Positions 36,448 through 47,699 are shown, counted from the first letter of the stretch. The stretch is 64,000 nt of DNA from Hemibagrus wyckioides (GCF_019097595.1 NC_080734.1:5115892-5179891); one strand, 5' to 3'. Notes: a model not told the origin generated them from the sequence alone. Numbers and translations: made by a program.

Positions 36448-36655
36448 GGTGAGCAAGAAATAGAGAGAGGAAGGGAGAGAGAGGGGGTGTTGTAGCTGTG
36501 ATGCGGGGGAGGGAGGAGAAAGGAAGGAGAGAGCAAGTGAGAAGGGGCTGAGAGAGTAGGGGAAAAAATAGAGATGGAGGGAGAGAGAGAGAGTAAGAGC
36601 AAGGGAGAGAGAGAGTAACAGAGAGAGACAGAGTAAGAGAGAGAGAGAGAGAGAT
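35935..36655 (+). repeat. Polypurine (GA)n-rich tract, about 720 bp
   Basis: Nearly pure purine on plus: GAGAGA runs mixed with GGGAGG, AAAGAGAG and GGGGGG, with short breaks at GTGTTATAGCTGTGA (36256) and GTGTTGTAGCTGTGA (36486). Those breaks are themselves an imperfect duplication about 230 bp apart. The very long Ser/Leu or Arg/Glu frames through it are low-complexity artefacts. Confidence 0.95.
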
Positions 36656-36903
36656 TGTTGAGTTGAGTTGTTGAGTCGTAGTTGAATTGCTCTCTCTGGG
36701 TTTGTGTTGAATTCGGAGTGATTTGATGAGGTAAATGATCTGAGAGAAATTCTGCTTCACTTTTTTTGTTTTCTTTCATTTTTATGACTTTTTATGGCTC
36801 TTAAGAAATGTTTAAGTGTAAATTTTAGTTACATTCTCGTCTGTATTTAGGATCCAGTTGCTGTGGTGTAGATTCACATTTTACTGGGAAAACAATTACA
36901 CTG
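36656..36903. other. Short non-coding stretch
   Basis: Begins with a small GTTGAGTTGAGTTG repeat, then AT-rich sequence up to the Tc1 element. Nothing recognised. Confidence 0.5.
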
Positions 36904-36905
36904 TA

Positions 36906-38414
36906 CACTACTCACAAAAAGTTAAGGATGTTCGACTTTTGGGTGAAATTTCAGGATGCACCTAAAATGCACTATAACCTTTCCAGGTGAACTTAATTTC
37001 ACCTTCTCTACACTTTTGAATGCACATGTCCAACTGTTCAGTGTTTCAGTACTTTTTGCATAACTTGCTGTTCTTTAACAAGGTGCTTAACGGCAAAATC
37101 CACAACTGGTGTTTGATCCATGAATCGACCAATAAATTTTCTGGTTCAATTAGAATTGGTATTTAAACAGTCCTCTTCATCATGCTGTTCACATTTTGAC
37201 ATCATGAGACCAAGACCACACCTAACAATTGATCAACAGTACCTCACCATTGCGAGGCTTCAAACAGGATGTTCTCAGAGGGAAGTGGCCAATGAGCTTA
37301 GAGTGTCACAGAGTGTCATCAGCAGGTTGCGACAGAGACACAGAGAGACTGGAAGAGTCACAGAAAGGCATAGAAGTGGACATCCTTTGGTCACATCCCA
37401 CGTTGATGACCGCTTCATTGTGAACAGTGCCCTGCGGAACCAGATGATGAATGCCACTCAACTCCAGGCACATTTAAGGGAGGTGAGAGGCACCCAAGTG
37501 TCATGTCAGACCATTCGAAACTGTTTACATCAGTGTGGTCTGCATGCTAGACGACCTGCAAGGGTACCTGACCACACCACCAGACACAGGCGTCATCGTC
37601 TTGCATGGGCCAGAGAACATTTACGCTGGACGAGGGACCAGTGGGCCTCAGTGCTGTTCTCTGATGAAAGTCGATTCACGTTGAGCAGAAATGATGGCCG
37701 CCAATGATGTTGGAGATGTCAAGGAGAGCGCTATGCATCAGCCGCTGTTGTGGTGGTGTTACAGTCTGGGCAGGTGTGTCTACTCAATACAGAACTGCCC
37801 TACATCTTGTGAATGGTACAGTGACAAGCCAATACTACCTGAATAGCATCATTAATCCAGTCATTGTGCCCCTGCATTAACAACACAGGGCTAATTTCAT
37901 CTTCATGGACGACAATGCTCCAGCTAATCGAGGTCGCATCATTAGGGAACGGCTGCTGGAGGCTGGGGTACCTCAAATGGAGTGGCCTGCATTTTCTCCA
38001 GACATGAATCTCATAGAAAACCTATGGGATCAGCTGAGTTGCCGTGTAGAGGCTCGTAACCCTGCACCCCAGAACCTCAATGACCTGAGGGCCGCCCTTC
38101 AAGAAGAGTGGAATGCCATGCCTCAGCAGACAGTAAGTCGACTCGTGAACAGCGTGAGACGTTGTTGTCAAGCTGTAATTGATGGTCAAGGGCACATGAC
38201 AAATTATTGAGACATTGACATTTTTTGTTGTGGTATACCCAACACTGTTGTTGGCTTTTGTTTCTGTAAATTGTTTGAGATGAGGAAATCACCATTGCAT
38301 GCTTCTACTTAAATGCCCAACTTTCATGATATAACATCAGTGTAGCGTGAACCTTTTACATTTTCCATAAATTTCACCCAAAAGCCAAATATCCTTAACT
38401 TTTTGTGAGTAGTG
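36906..38414 (+). mobile_element. Tc1-like transposon, 1,509 bp
   Basis: Terminal repeats begin CACTACTCACAAAAAGTTAA and extend about 45 bases with few mismatches, including GGGTGAAATTT/AAATTTCACCC at their inner ends. TA flanks both sides (36904-36905, 38415-38416). It carries one transposase gene on plus, at 37204-38210. Confidence 0.93.
37204..38210 (+). pseudogene. Tc1 family transposase, broken in the middle
   Basis: ATG at 37204 (MRPRPHLTIDQQYLTIARL). Helix-turn-helix SQREVANELRVSQSVISRL (residues about 24-42), basic hook ERHRSGHP, second DNA-binding part CQTIRNCLHQCGLHARRP, then the DDE core: FSDESRF (first Asp), FMDDNAPANRG (second Asp) and SPDMNLIENLWDQL (Glu). It ends QGHMTNY. Lesions are a TGA at 37705-37707 where a Trp codon is expected, a frame change in the GERYASAAVV region near 37745, and a TAA near 37878. 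About 335 codons originally; not functional as it stands. Confidence 0.92.
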
Positions 38415-38416
38415 TA

Positions 38417-38862
38417 TGTATAATGATATACATTATTACCAGTTTGACCATTCCTATAGAAAAATACAGACTAAACACACAAAAGTGAACAACAACAACA
38501 AAAAAAACCCACACAAATTTCTTTATCAAAAGCCAAAGAGGGGTCATGGTGCCGAAATCTGCACTAGACTACGTTACCCATCAAACCCTGCACGTCACAT
38601 GACTGGACACATGACCCTCACCTGTGTCCAGCTCTTGTGTTTCAGTATCTTTTTATCATGCTTCTGTTAAAGTTTGAGAACAGGAACTCATGTGTCTCTC
38701 AAATGTTCCAAAACATTATAACACAGCGCTGTTGAATTCTGGATTCTGATTGGTCAGGAGGTATTCTCTAGAACAGCAGCTTGTTCCACTGTGTTATCAT
38801 TCTTTTACAGTAATCTGTAATGCGGTGATTTTTTCTGTGAAGAGCTGTTTATTAAGATTAAT
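38417..38862. other. Non-coding stretch; dispersed repeat motif
   Basis: AT-rich DNA with no gene recognised. TTCTGGATTCTGATTGGTCAG at about 38735-38756 recurs at 3345, 47625 and, inverted, 52540. Confidence 0.45.
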
Positions 38863-38863
38863 A

Positions 38864-39453
38864 CATGGTATTGCCAAACGTTTTGGGTCACCCCTCCAAA
38901 TCATTGAATTCAGGTGTTGTTTATTTAGGGGTTGGGCTCGGACCCTTAAGCCAAAACTGGGACGTCTGCCTTTACATGCACATGAATGTAAAATGGAGTT
39001 GTCCCCGCCCTTTGCAGCTATAACTCTTCTGGGAAGGCTTTCGACAAGGATTAGGAGTGTGTTTATGGGAATTTTTGATCATTCCACTAGAAGTGCATTT
39101 GTGAGGTCAGACACTGATGTTGGATGAGAAGGTCTGGGTCACAGTCTCCACTCTAATTCATCCCAAAGGTGTTCTATCAGGTTGAGGTCAGGACTCTGTG
39201 AAGTTCCTCCACACCAAACTCACTCATCCATGTCTTTATGGACCTTGCTTTGGTCACTGGTGTGCAGTCATGTTGGAACAGGAAGGGGTCATCTCCAAAC
39301 TGTTCCCACAAAGTTGGGAGCATGAAATTGTCCAAAATGTCTTGGTATGAAGCTGAAGCATTAAGAGTTCCTTTCACTGGAACTAAGGGTCCGAGTCCAA
39401 CCCCTGAATTCAATGACTTGGAGGGGTGTCCCAAAACTTTTGGCAATATAGTG
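38864..39453 (-). mobile_element. Tc1-derived non-autonomous element, 590 bp
   Basis: Ends CATGGTATTGCCAAACGTTT and its complement finishing TTTTGGCAATATAGTG, with TA at 38862-38863 and 39454-39455. Inner extensions GGGTCACCCCTCCAAATCAT and ATGACTTGGAGGGGTGTC also pair. Inside, minus-strand remnants of the C-terminal half of a Tc1 transposase remain (KGTLNASAS.QDILDN, FQHDCTP). The N-terminal half and the SPDLNPIE segment are damaged or deleted. Close relative of 52154-52489. Confidence 0.88.
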
Positions 39454-39769
39454 TATTTATGAAAGGAGTCTCCAGTGTAACAGTAAAGCTGTAAATTTAC
39501 GTTTTTCAGACAGATGAGTTTACACTTCTATAAAAAACACATATCAAACTCTTTTTATTTAATCTTAGTAACTTCTGGAGAGAGAAGAATTGTGGAGAGA
39601 GTCTGGTGAAGGAGCTGCTGGTGTTTATAGCTGCTGTAACATCAGTCGTAATTGCTTTATATACTTTTATCCTAAAACATTGCATGTGACTCTAAATGGA
39701 TAAAAAGTTGTGCTAAAATAGACAAAAAACACTAAACATGGAATCAGCAAATCACTTCAAAATGTAGAG

Positions 39770-40262
39770 GAGCAAAACACTGCCTTCTTCTTCCTCCTCC
39801 TCTTCTTCATCTTCTTCTTCATCATCTTCTTCTTCTTCTTCCTCTTCATCTTCTTCAACTTCTTCTTCTTCCTCCTCTTCATCTTCTTATTCTTCATCAT
39901 ATTCTTCTTCTTGTTCATCTTCTTCTTCATCATCATCTTCTTCTTCTTTATCTTAATCTTCTTCTTCCTCTTCATCTTCTTTATCTATTCTTCATCTTAT
40001 GCTTAATCTTCTTCCTCCTCCTCCTCTTCATCTTCTTCTTCTTCATCTTTATCTTCTTCTTCTTCCTCTTCTTCTTCTTTGTCCAGTTCTTCATCATCAT
40101 CTTCATCTTCTTTTTATTCTTCATCTTCTTCTTCATCTTCTTCTTATTCTTCATCTTATTCTTATACTTCATGTTCTTTGTCTTCATCTACCTCCTCCTC
40201 TTCATCTTCTTCATTTTCTTCCACTTCTTCTTCATCATCATCATCATCTTCTTCTTCTTCTT
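39770..40262 (-). repeat. TTC/TCC/TCA polypyrimidine tract, about 490 bp
   Basis: Pyrimidine-rich on plus, built of CTT, CTC and CAT triplets (GAA-type on minus), with only scattered A and G. The triplet period gives long Lys/Met or Ser/Leu frames that are not genes. Confidence 0.95.
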
Positions 40263-40975
40263 AACCACATCATTGTTGAGCCCTTCCAGGATTTTGCAGT
40301 GATTTTTGCGATTATGAATACAGATAAACATTTTATTTTTTCCCCAATATTTTTATTTTTTTTATTTTTGTGAAATCAGACAATCCTGCTTGTAGTGCTT
40401 GATAATTTTCCTATAACAGCACTCCTTCAAGTGTTTTATTCCTAATTTATAATGTCACATTATGATGTCATACAGTCCCAACGTAGAGGAAGTATGAAAT
40501 AAGAAACCCCACTTACGATTCAATTATTATCAGATTCCTAGAACTTTTCTCATGTCCTGGTTTCCATCTTAAATCACAGATGTGAAACTCTTTCGAAAGT
40601 GCTGAAGCTCAGACCGCAGCAGGAAACCATATCACCCTCAGCCATATACCACTTCCTGTTTCAGCCTGCCACAGATACCGAGGCGCTTGTCTTGTCTCGC
40701 TGCTGCACTTCAGCAAAGAATCACAATAAGAATTGAATATGAATTGAGTTATTGCTGCATACGAGCACATTAAATATGATATCATCATCCTTTAACTTTA
40801 TTTTCTTTTTGGATCATGCACCAACACACACCTTTAACTTAACTCAAATATTGGTATTTTATTCAAATTACTGTCAACATTTGTATTCAAATTTTATTTG
40901 TCACATACACGATCATACACAGTACCACATGAAAAAATTTTTTTATGACTGTCCTATGATGTGAATGAAAATGTA
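40263..40975. other. Non-coding stretch; possible LINE tail near 40880
   Basis: No gene seen. TTTTATTTGTCACATACACG near 40895-40920 looks like the reversed 3' end of a fish non-LTR element, without further support. Confidence 0.35.
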
Positions 40976-41600
40976 TAAGAATACAAAGTATAAGAAATAG
41001 AATTTAAATAAAAATGTAAAAATAGGGTATAACAAGAAATAATTTAAATAAAAATGTAAAACTAGAATATAAAATATAAGAAATAATTTAAATAAAAATA
41101 TAAAACTAGACTATAAAATATAAGAAATAGAATTTAAATAAAAATGTAAAACTAAAATCTAAAATATAAGAAATAATTTAAATAAAAATGTAAAACTAGA
41201 ATATAAAATATAAAAAATACAATTTAAATAAAAATGTAAAACTAGACTAAAAAATATAAGAAATAATTTAAATAAAAATGTAAAACTAGACTATAAAATA
41301 TAAGAAATTATTTAAATTAAAAAAGTTAAAACTAGAATAAAATAGTTAAAACAAAAATGTAATGTAAAATATTAGAAATCATTTAAATAAAAATGTAAAA
41401 CTAGAGTATAAAATATAAGAAATAATTTAAATAAAAATGTAAAACTAGAATATAAGAAATACAATTTAAATGAAAATGTAAAGCTACAATATAAAATATA
41501 AAAAAAAATTAAATAAAAATGTAAAACTAGACTATTAAATATAACAAATAATTTAAAAACAAATGTAAATCTGGAATATAAAATATAAGTAATACACTAG
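40976..41600. repeat. AT-rich minisatellite, 44-46 bp unit
   Basis: About 13 diverged copies of ATAAGAAATAATTTAAATAA then AAATGTAAAACTAGAATATAAAAT, some with a 2-base insertion (AATAGAATTT). It begins to decay after 41330. Confidence 0.9.
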
Positions 41601-41720
41601 AAGAAAAGAAGAATATCAAGTATAAAAGTAATCTAAGAATATAACACAAAATATAATATAAAATAGACTATCATTATACAATGTATAAAGATAAAAATAA
41701 ACAGTAGAGTAGAATAAGAA

Positions 41721-41724
41721 TAGA

Positions 41725-41780
<56 letters not shown>
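41721..41780. repeat. (ATCT)n microsatellite, about 14 units
   Basis: Uninterrupted CTATCTATCTAT run about 480 bp upstream of the afdn start codon. Confidence 0.97.
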
Positions 41781-41781
<1 letters not shown>

Positions 41782-41829
41782 CTTACTTCCTGAGCTGCTA
41801 CTTAAAAAATAAATAAAGAAAGAATCCGG

Positions 41830-41957
41830 ATTCTCGTGGCGCGTGAGCTACTGCGTGACTCCGCTGGGCGCGCGCGAGTCCCAGGGAAAAACGGGAATAC
41901 ATCATCGTCGTACGGGCGCGTGGCCGAGGGAGCTTGTATTGTGACACGGGAGCGCGC

Positions 41958-42007
<50 letters not shown>

Positions 42008-42071
42008 CGAACGAACGAACGAACGAGAACGCGGAAACGGGAGGAAGAGGAGGGGATACGAGAACACGGGA

Positions 42072-42118
<47 letters not shown>

Positions 42119-42257
42119 AGGCGCGTCAGCCGGAGACCGCCTGTGTGCTCCGATACCGCGTTTTTAAGTGCGCGTTTCTTCTGGATTAAATCGGATTCGT
42201 GAAAATAATTCAGGACTGAGTGTTTGTGAAAAACAGAATATATAAAAAGAAACAAAG
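41830..42257 (+). promoter_or_regulatory. afdn: CpG-rich promoter and 5' UTR region of afdn
   Basis: Sequence composition changes sharply from AT-rich to CpG-rich at about 41830 (GTGGCGCGTGAGC, GGGCGCGCGCGAG, GGGCGCGTGGCCGAGG, GGGAGCGCGCGC), as at vertebrate CpG-island promoters. It contains two (GA)n runs (41960-42001, 42076-42113), a GAAC repeat (42002-42024) and another GC-rich piece (GCGCGTCAGCCGGAGACCGC). TATAAAAAG at 42241 lies only 17 bases before the start codon, too close to act as the TATA box of this ATG. The transcription start cannot be fixed from sequence. Confidence 0.7.
41960..42113 (+). repeat. (GA)n-(GAAC)n-(GA)n compound microsatellite in 5' region
   Basis: About 20 GA units, about six GAAC units, a 50-base unique spacer and about 17 more GA units, 145-300 bases before the afdn ATG. 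Length polymorphism is expected. Confidence 0.95.
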
Positions 42258-42359
42258 ATGTCGGGGAACCGAGAGGAGGAGCGGCGCAAGCTAGCCGACA
42301 TCATTAACCACTGGAACGCGAACCGGCTCGACCTGTTCGAGATCAGCCAGCCAACCGAG
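42258..42359 (+). CDS. afdn: Afadin, first coding exon
   Basis: ATG at 42258 in a favourable context (AAAG before ATG) opens 34 codons ending ...LFEISQPTE at a consensus donor GAG/GTGAGA (GT at 42360-42361), phase 0. The peptide starts MSGNREEERRKLADIINHWN and matches, from memory, the vertebrate afadin (AFDN/MLLT4) N-terminus, which differs mainly in the first few residues and has H where this has N. Afadin is the actin-binding scaffold that links nectins to F-actin at adherens junctions. This exon encodes the segment just before the first Ras-association domain, where Rap1/Ras bind. The rest of the protein (RA, FHA, dilute, PDZ) must lie beyond the window. Overlapping minus-strand frames are shadows. 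Confidence 0.94.
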
Positions 42360-42445
42360 GTGAGAGACACAAACACCGGGGTGTAGAGCAGCCAGGCCTC
42401 GGTGTGGCCTTACACACACACACGTCCGACTGGAGCACCACAAAT

Positions 42446-42446
42446 T

Positions 42447-42491
<45 letters not shown>
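42446..42491. repeat. (CA)n microsatellite
   Basis: CACACA run shortly after the exon 1 donor. Confidence 0.95.
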
Positions 42492-42492
<1 letters not shown>

Positions 42493-42806
42493 CGCCTGTT
42501 TAATCCTAAACCCCGCTTGTGTCCACTAGCGTCCGGATTTATTTGTTTGTTTGTTTATTTATCCAGTCATTTATTTATTTGTTTTTCCCTGGTGTACGTT
42601 TTCAACACAACTTCAACCCTAACTATGCATATATATCACCTATAAAACCATTAAAACCAGTATCTCTACCTGCTTTAACGTGCGTGTGTGTTATTTTAGC
42701 TAGTCATCTTTCTAGCTAACAAATGTCACATAAAGGTTACCCAAGCTAACTAACCAAGACTGATAGTTATCATTATTTAGTGCACAATGTTCTCGCTTTT
42801 CTATGT

Positions 42807-42848
42807 TGTTGTTGTTGTTGTTGTTGTTGATGATGATGATGATGTTTG

Positions 42849-42888
<40 letters not shown>

Positions 42889-42889
42889 T

Positions 42890-42925
<36 letters not shown>
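42807..42925. repeat. (GTT)n-(GAT)n-(GT)n compound microsatellite
   Basis: GTTGTTGTT then GATGATGAT, followed by about 75 bases of interrupted GT. Confidence 0.95.
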
Positions 42926-42926
<1 letters not shown>

Positions 42927-43228
42927 AAAAGAAGCTAATGATAATCAACGAGACGCTAGCATGTGAATCACACACACCGGTGATGTTAGCTTAACCTGCA
43001 CAGCTAAGCAGCTCGCTAGCTATCTTAGCTGAACAGGCTAATAATAATCTTGTTATTGTGGGTGTTTGTTTTAAACCATGCTTTAATTCAAACCGCATTA
43101 ATCTGTGAAATAAACAAAAGCCGTATATTAGCAGGATAAATAAGGTTAGAGTTGTAGTTTAGGGAGATACTGTGAAGTGCCCAAGAAGCTACAGTGGCTA
43201 CACTCTAATCTCAGTGACGTCATGAGGA

Positions 43229-43229
43229 G

Positions 43230-43270
<41 letters not shown>

Positions 43271-43281
43271 CGCGCGCGCGA
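43229..43281. repeat. (GT)n(GC)n microsatellite
   Basis: A GT run passes directly into GCGCGCGC, an alternating purine-pyrimidine stretch with strong Z-DNA character. Confidence 0.95.
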
Positions 43282-43332
43282 GTTTTTGTCTGTATGTATG
43301 TGTGTCTGTTTCTGTATGTGTCGGTGTGTTTC

Positions 43333-43377
<45 letters not shown>

Positions 43378-44131
43378 CTATATCAGTGTGTGTCACAGCT
43401 TGTGTGTGTGTGTGTGTGTGTCGCTGTTTGTGTTTCTTTGTGTGAGTGTTCATCAGTGAACATACGTCTGTGACTCACGGTCTCTCTCTCTGTGACTTTG
43501 TGTCTCTCTCTGTGCCTGGGTCTCTCTCTCTGTGCCTGGGTCTCTCTCTCTGTGCCTGGGTCTCTCTCTCTGTGCCTGGGTCTCTCTCTCTGTGCCTGGG
43601 TCTCTCTCTCTGTGCCTGGGTCTCTCTCTCTGTGACTGTATGTCTCTTTCTGTATGTGACTGTATGTCTCTTTCTGTATGTGACTGTATGTCTCTTTCTG
43701 TATGTGACTGTATGTCTCTTTCTGTATGTGACTGTATGTCTCTCTCTGTGACTGTGTATGTCTCTCTGTGCCTGGGTCTCTCTGTATGTGACTGTATGTC
43801 TCTCTCTTTATATGACTGTATGTCTCTTTCTGTATGTGACTGTATGTCTCTCTCTGTGACTGTGTATGTCTCTCTGTGCCTGGATCTCTCTATGTGACTG
43901 CGAGTCTCTCTCTCTGTGACTGTCTCTCTCTGTGACTGTCTCTCTCTGTGACTGTCTCTCTCTGTGACTGTCTCTCTCTGTGACTGTGTGTCTCTCTCTA
44001 TGCGACTGTGTTTGTCTCTCTGTGCCTGGGTCTCTATGTGACTGTGTGTCTCTCTGTGCCTGGGTCTCTCTATGTGACTGTGTTTGCCTCTCTGTGGTCT
44101 CTCTCTGTGACTTTTCATCTCTGAGCCTGTT

Positions 44132-44170
<39 letters not shown>

Positions 44171-44420
44171 AAGTCTGACAGTCTTTGACTGTGTGTATCT
44201 CTCTCTGTGCCTGCGTTTGTGTCTCTCTGTGAACAGTTGTCACAGTGATTGCATGTACCTCTCTGTGACTGTGTGTGTCTGTGACTGATTGTCTCAGTGA
44301 TGGCTTGTCTCTCTTTGACTGTGTCTCTCTTTCACTGTGTGTGTCTCTCTGTGACTGTGTTTGTGTCTGTATCTCTCTGTGTCTGTGTGATTGGTTGTCT
44401 CAGTGATGACTTGTCTCTCT
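43333..44420. repeat. CT/TG-rich minisatellite cluster
   Basis: (CT)n at 43337-43373, then six perfect 20-bp units TCTCTCTCTCTGTGCCTGGG-like from about 43511 to 43630. Four to five 24-bp units (TGACTGTATGTCTCTTTCTG plus TATG) follow to 43740, then looser TCTCTCTGTGACTG repeats. Successive families look like stepwise expansions of one motif. Long frames through it are artefacts. Confidence 0.92.
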
Positions 44421-46065
44421 CTGTGACTGTTGGTTGGATCTTTGTGCTAAGGTTGTGTGTGTGTTTGTGTATGTGTTGGTGATGATTAAACAGAGCTCTA
44501 GCTAAGCATCTAACGCTTGGTGTGGTTTGAGGGATCAGGGAGTCAGGCATGGCTGGTCAAAGAGGTCAATTAATGTTGGAGGAAAAGTTTTAGCTGCAGC
44601 TCCTAATCTCCATTACAGCTGTTTAACAGAGAAATCCCGAGCTGATTAAATGTCATGAATGTGGATTTTCGAGCTGAGCAGAGTCAGAGGTGTTTGTGTG
44701 ACATTTTGGAACGTGATTCGGATTCATCTCACTTCCTGGAGCTCACACACCTGCAGCTACAGAGGAGCTCACTGATATTAGCACTGACCAATGATCTGTG
44801 ACCATTTAAACGATCCGGGCGTGAGGTGGGAACGTCTTCACCATCGCTTGTGGCTTGTCTGAAACTCTGAACCCACACACTTCATTCCATACACAGATTA
44901 AAAATAATGTTTAATGAAGGTTTGTTCTGGAGGAGAGTTCTTAAGGTGAAAATGTGTATTGTGAAACGAATTCTCCCATCAGAAATAATGTAAATGCAGA
45001 TAATCCGTTCCAGCCGCCCAAAAATATTCCCAATGCGAAGCGTATGTAAACTGTACGGCTGCTTACAAAGAACTGACCCAAGCCAAGCATTCCATGTCAA
45101 GGCTCCTCACAGGAAGTCGTGCCACCAAGCTTGGGCTAAAAATAGAACAGATCACCCACACCACCAATCTGTCCACAGAAAAAACACCCGGAAAATCACC
45201 TAGCTTTTGAACGCATGCTGAAGACAATGTTGGTATCGTGGGTTGAGTCTTTCCAAACAGCTTTCACTGACTGAAAAAAAATCCTTAAAATTCGTAAACA
45301 CTTCGCTTGGCTGTCCACTGACGCTAACAGGTTTTGAATGTCTCCCAGACGTACGCGCAACTTAGCCGGCGTTCAGTTCGGTTTGTTCATGTGCCGAAAA
45401 TGCTTCGTATGCCGGTGCAAATTTCTTGGAAAATTTCAGTTCTTAAATTCACAACGGACGACATTCATATGTGGCGAGTTTGATTGTTAGAGGTAACTAT
45501 AAACAGATAAAAAGTATTGTGTCTTTTTGGCTACAGGAAAAATTGTACCCATCAGTGAAATGCTCTCTGAAAGTGATGAGTTTCCTGTGTAGTGTGGACA
45601 CACGTGTGGTGATCATCTCTACAGCTGATGTGGGTTGAGCTCAGACACAGCTGGAGCCTGGTGCGCTCAGAATCCCAACACAACCCAACCTCTAATTCCA
45701 CAAAACTCCCATCAGCGATCCTCTTTCGGATCGGACACAGCTGGATCTGACATAATCACGCCAGTGCTGGAATAAACGCCAGACCGCGCTTCGCCTCCGC
45801 GTCGGACTTATCGGGAATTTAACCGAACGTTTCCAAGTAGATGTATAAACTGTGTCATTAAGCAATACGTCTGGTTCGTGTATAAACGCAAACATCCCTG
45901 ATTGATTTTTCTCTAACAGCATGGTGGCAAATCACAGGCTTATATTAACATGCTCTTTCTAATATTTTATTGTTTCCATGGTAACGACTCATCATCAAAA
46001 CCCGTCTAATCACTGAAAAGGTCACGTTTTTCTGTCAGGAAATGTTTATTTTTAATGTTTACACA
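44421..46065. other. Intronic stretch; possible dispersed repeat 44900-45560
   Basis: No gene recognised. The segment around 45000-45110 and 45330-45460 (CCGGCGTTCAGTTCGG, ATGCTTCGTATGCCGGTGC) has the look of a dispersed element. AAGCATTCCATGTCAAGGCT at 45085-45104 recurs at the window end (63980-63999). Confidence 0.35.
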
Positions 46066-46845
46066 ACTCAAGTCCACACTCTGCATGTTTTGCGGCGGGG
46101 CTTAGAATCATGTACATAAACACTTAAATACTCAAATCCACACTGGATGTTTGGGGGCGGGGCTTAGAACAATGTGCACAAACACTTAAATGCTCAAATC
46201 CACACTCTGGATCTTTGTGGGCGGGGCTCCGGTGTCATCCGAAGTTCGAGTAAACTTTTGCGTCTGCTGGAAAATTTCACGTTTTGATTTTAACTTTTGT
46301 TTTGGTGGCCGAGAGAATAAAACGCGTAGCTGTTGGAGGTTTTGTGAAAGTCGGTCGGTCAGTGCTGGCGGCTCCACCCTGTACACAAAGCTCCAGCTCG
46401 ATTGTTCTGCTCTTCGAGTCTCGCTGATGTTGCATCCGTTTTGGCCATGGCCGTGTTTCCACTACACAGCTGAAGGAAGTGAGATTTGGGGAAACGGTCA
46501 TTTGGGAAACAGCACCGTGGGTGTGGTTTGGGAAGAGGGCAGGAGGTGCAGCAGTGTGGAGGGGGGGGGGTACACAATCTTTACACTAGATTTATTTCAC
46601 TAAAGTAAAATGAGAGTTTGTTTAATGTGGGTTTTAATTCGATGTGCCATATACTCAAATCCACACTCCAGATGTTTGTGGGCAGGGCTTAGAGTCATGT
46701 GTATTAACACTCAAATGCTCATATCCACACTCTGATCTTTTGTGGGTGGGGCTTAGAATCATGTGCATTAGCACTTAAATGCTCAAGTGCACACTCCAGA
46801 TGTTTGTGGGCGGGGCTTAGTCATGTGCACAAACATTTAAATGCG
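46066..46845. repeat. Split 63-bp repeat with GC boxes
   Basis: Three units at 46066-46227 and three at 46650-46845, separated by about 420 bp of different sequence. Each has CTCAAATCCACACTC..., a G-rich core such as GTGGGCGGGGCTTAG, then CATGTGCATAAACACTTAAATG. At least three cores are perfect GGGCGGGGC, the Sp1/KLF-type GC box. They lie 3.8-4.6 kb downstream of exon 1. Confidence 0.85.
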
Positions 46846-47699
46846 TACGTGTGCACCTCCCAGAGCTTTGCACTGAGAGAGAAGAGGAGAGGCAGGGTGT
46901 GTGATTAGTCCTCTCTCTCGGTTTATTGGGATTAGTCCTTGTTTCTGAGTGTTGTGGTCCCGTCGCAGCTGCACTTCCTGCTTTGGTGTGTGTTCATTTT
47001 TTTTCTTCCAGGAATCATGTTGAACCATAACAAATCTGCTGGTGTGGTGTGTCAAGGGTTGGGCTTCCCTCCTCCTCCTCCTCCCCACACATTCTTCATT
47101 CTTTTTGCAACACACACACACCCACCCATGTGTTTTACTCCCTTGCAAGTGCTTGATTTGTTTATGAGGTTTGTCCGGGTTGTTTGTTTTGTTTGTTTGT
47201 TTGTTTTGTTTAATTTTAAACTTAAGTACTTGCTCAGTACTAAATTGTCTCAGACGTTTGTGTATGTGTGTGTGAGATCAGACGTGTATATGTGTTCAGC
47301 TGTGTGTGTGCGTGTTCAGATGCACGTGTGTGATCAGACATGTATGTGTTCAGGTGTGTGTGTGATCAGACGTGTCTGTATGTTATCAGATGTGCGTCTG
47401 TGTGTGTTCAGGCCTGTGTGTGATCTTTTTGGCAGGTTGCCAGAGATTGATTTGATTTGATTAAAGTGGAGTCAGAGGTCAGACACACTCTGGGTGGAGA
47501 GTGTTGGTCCTGCATGGTGCTGTCTCTCAGTAAAGTGTGTTATGGCTATATTCTGAGAGTAAATAACGCTCAGACTCGTATCGGGAAAACACACTCTCTC
47601 TATACTACAGCACTGACAATCACTGCTTCATTCTGATTGGCCAGAAGGTGATTTACCAGTGGTACCAGTGGAAGGAGATTTTATCAGTGTGTTACTGTG

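Noticed and set aside
35783..36779. 325-codon and related Ser/Leu-rich frames
   Set aside because: Pure products of the (GA)n tract read on the pyrimidine strand.
39757..40373. Lys/Met-rich or Leu/His-rich frames
   Set aside because: Products of the TTC/TCA triplet tract.
42241..42249. TATAAAAAG as the afdn TATA box
   Set aside because: It lies only 17 bases before the ATG, which would leave almost no room for a 5' UTR; the CpG-rich region upstream is a better promoter candidate.
42164..42488. Minus-strand frames over afdn exon 1
   Set aside because: Shadows of the exon and of a (CA)n repeat; the plus strand carries the recognised afadin peptide with a proper donor.
43446..44118. Frames of SLCLGLSLCAWV or TERDTQS type
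   Set aside because: Minisatellite translations with no homology or gene structure.
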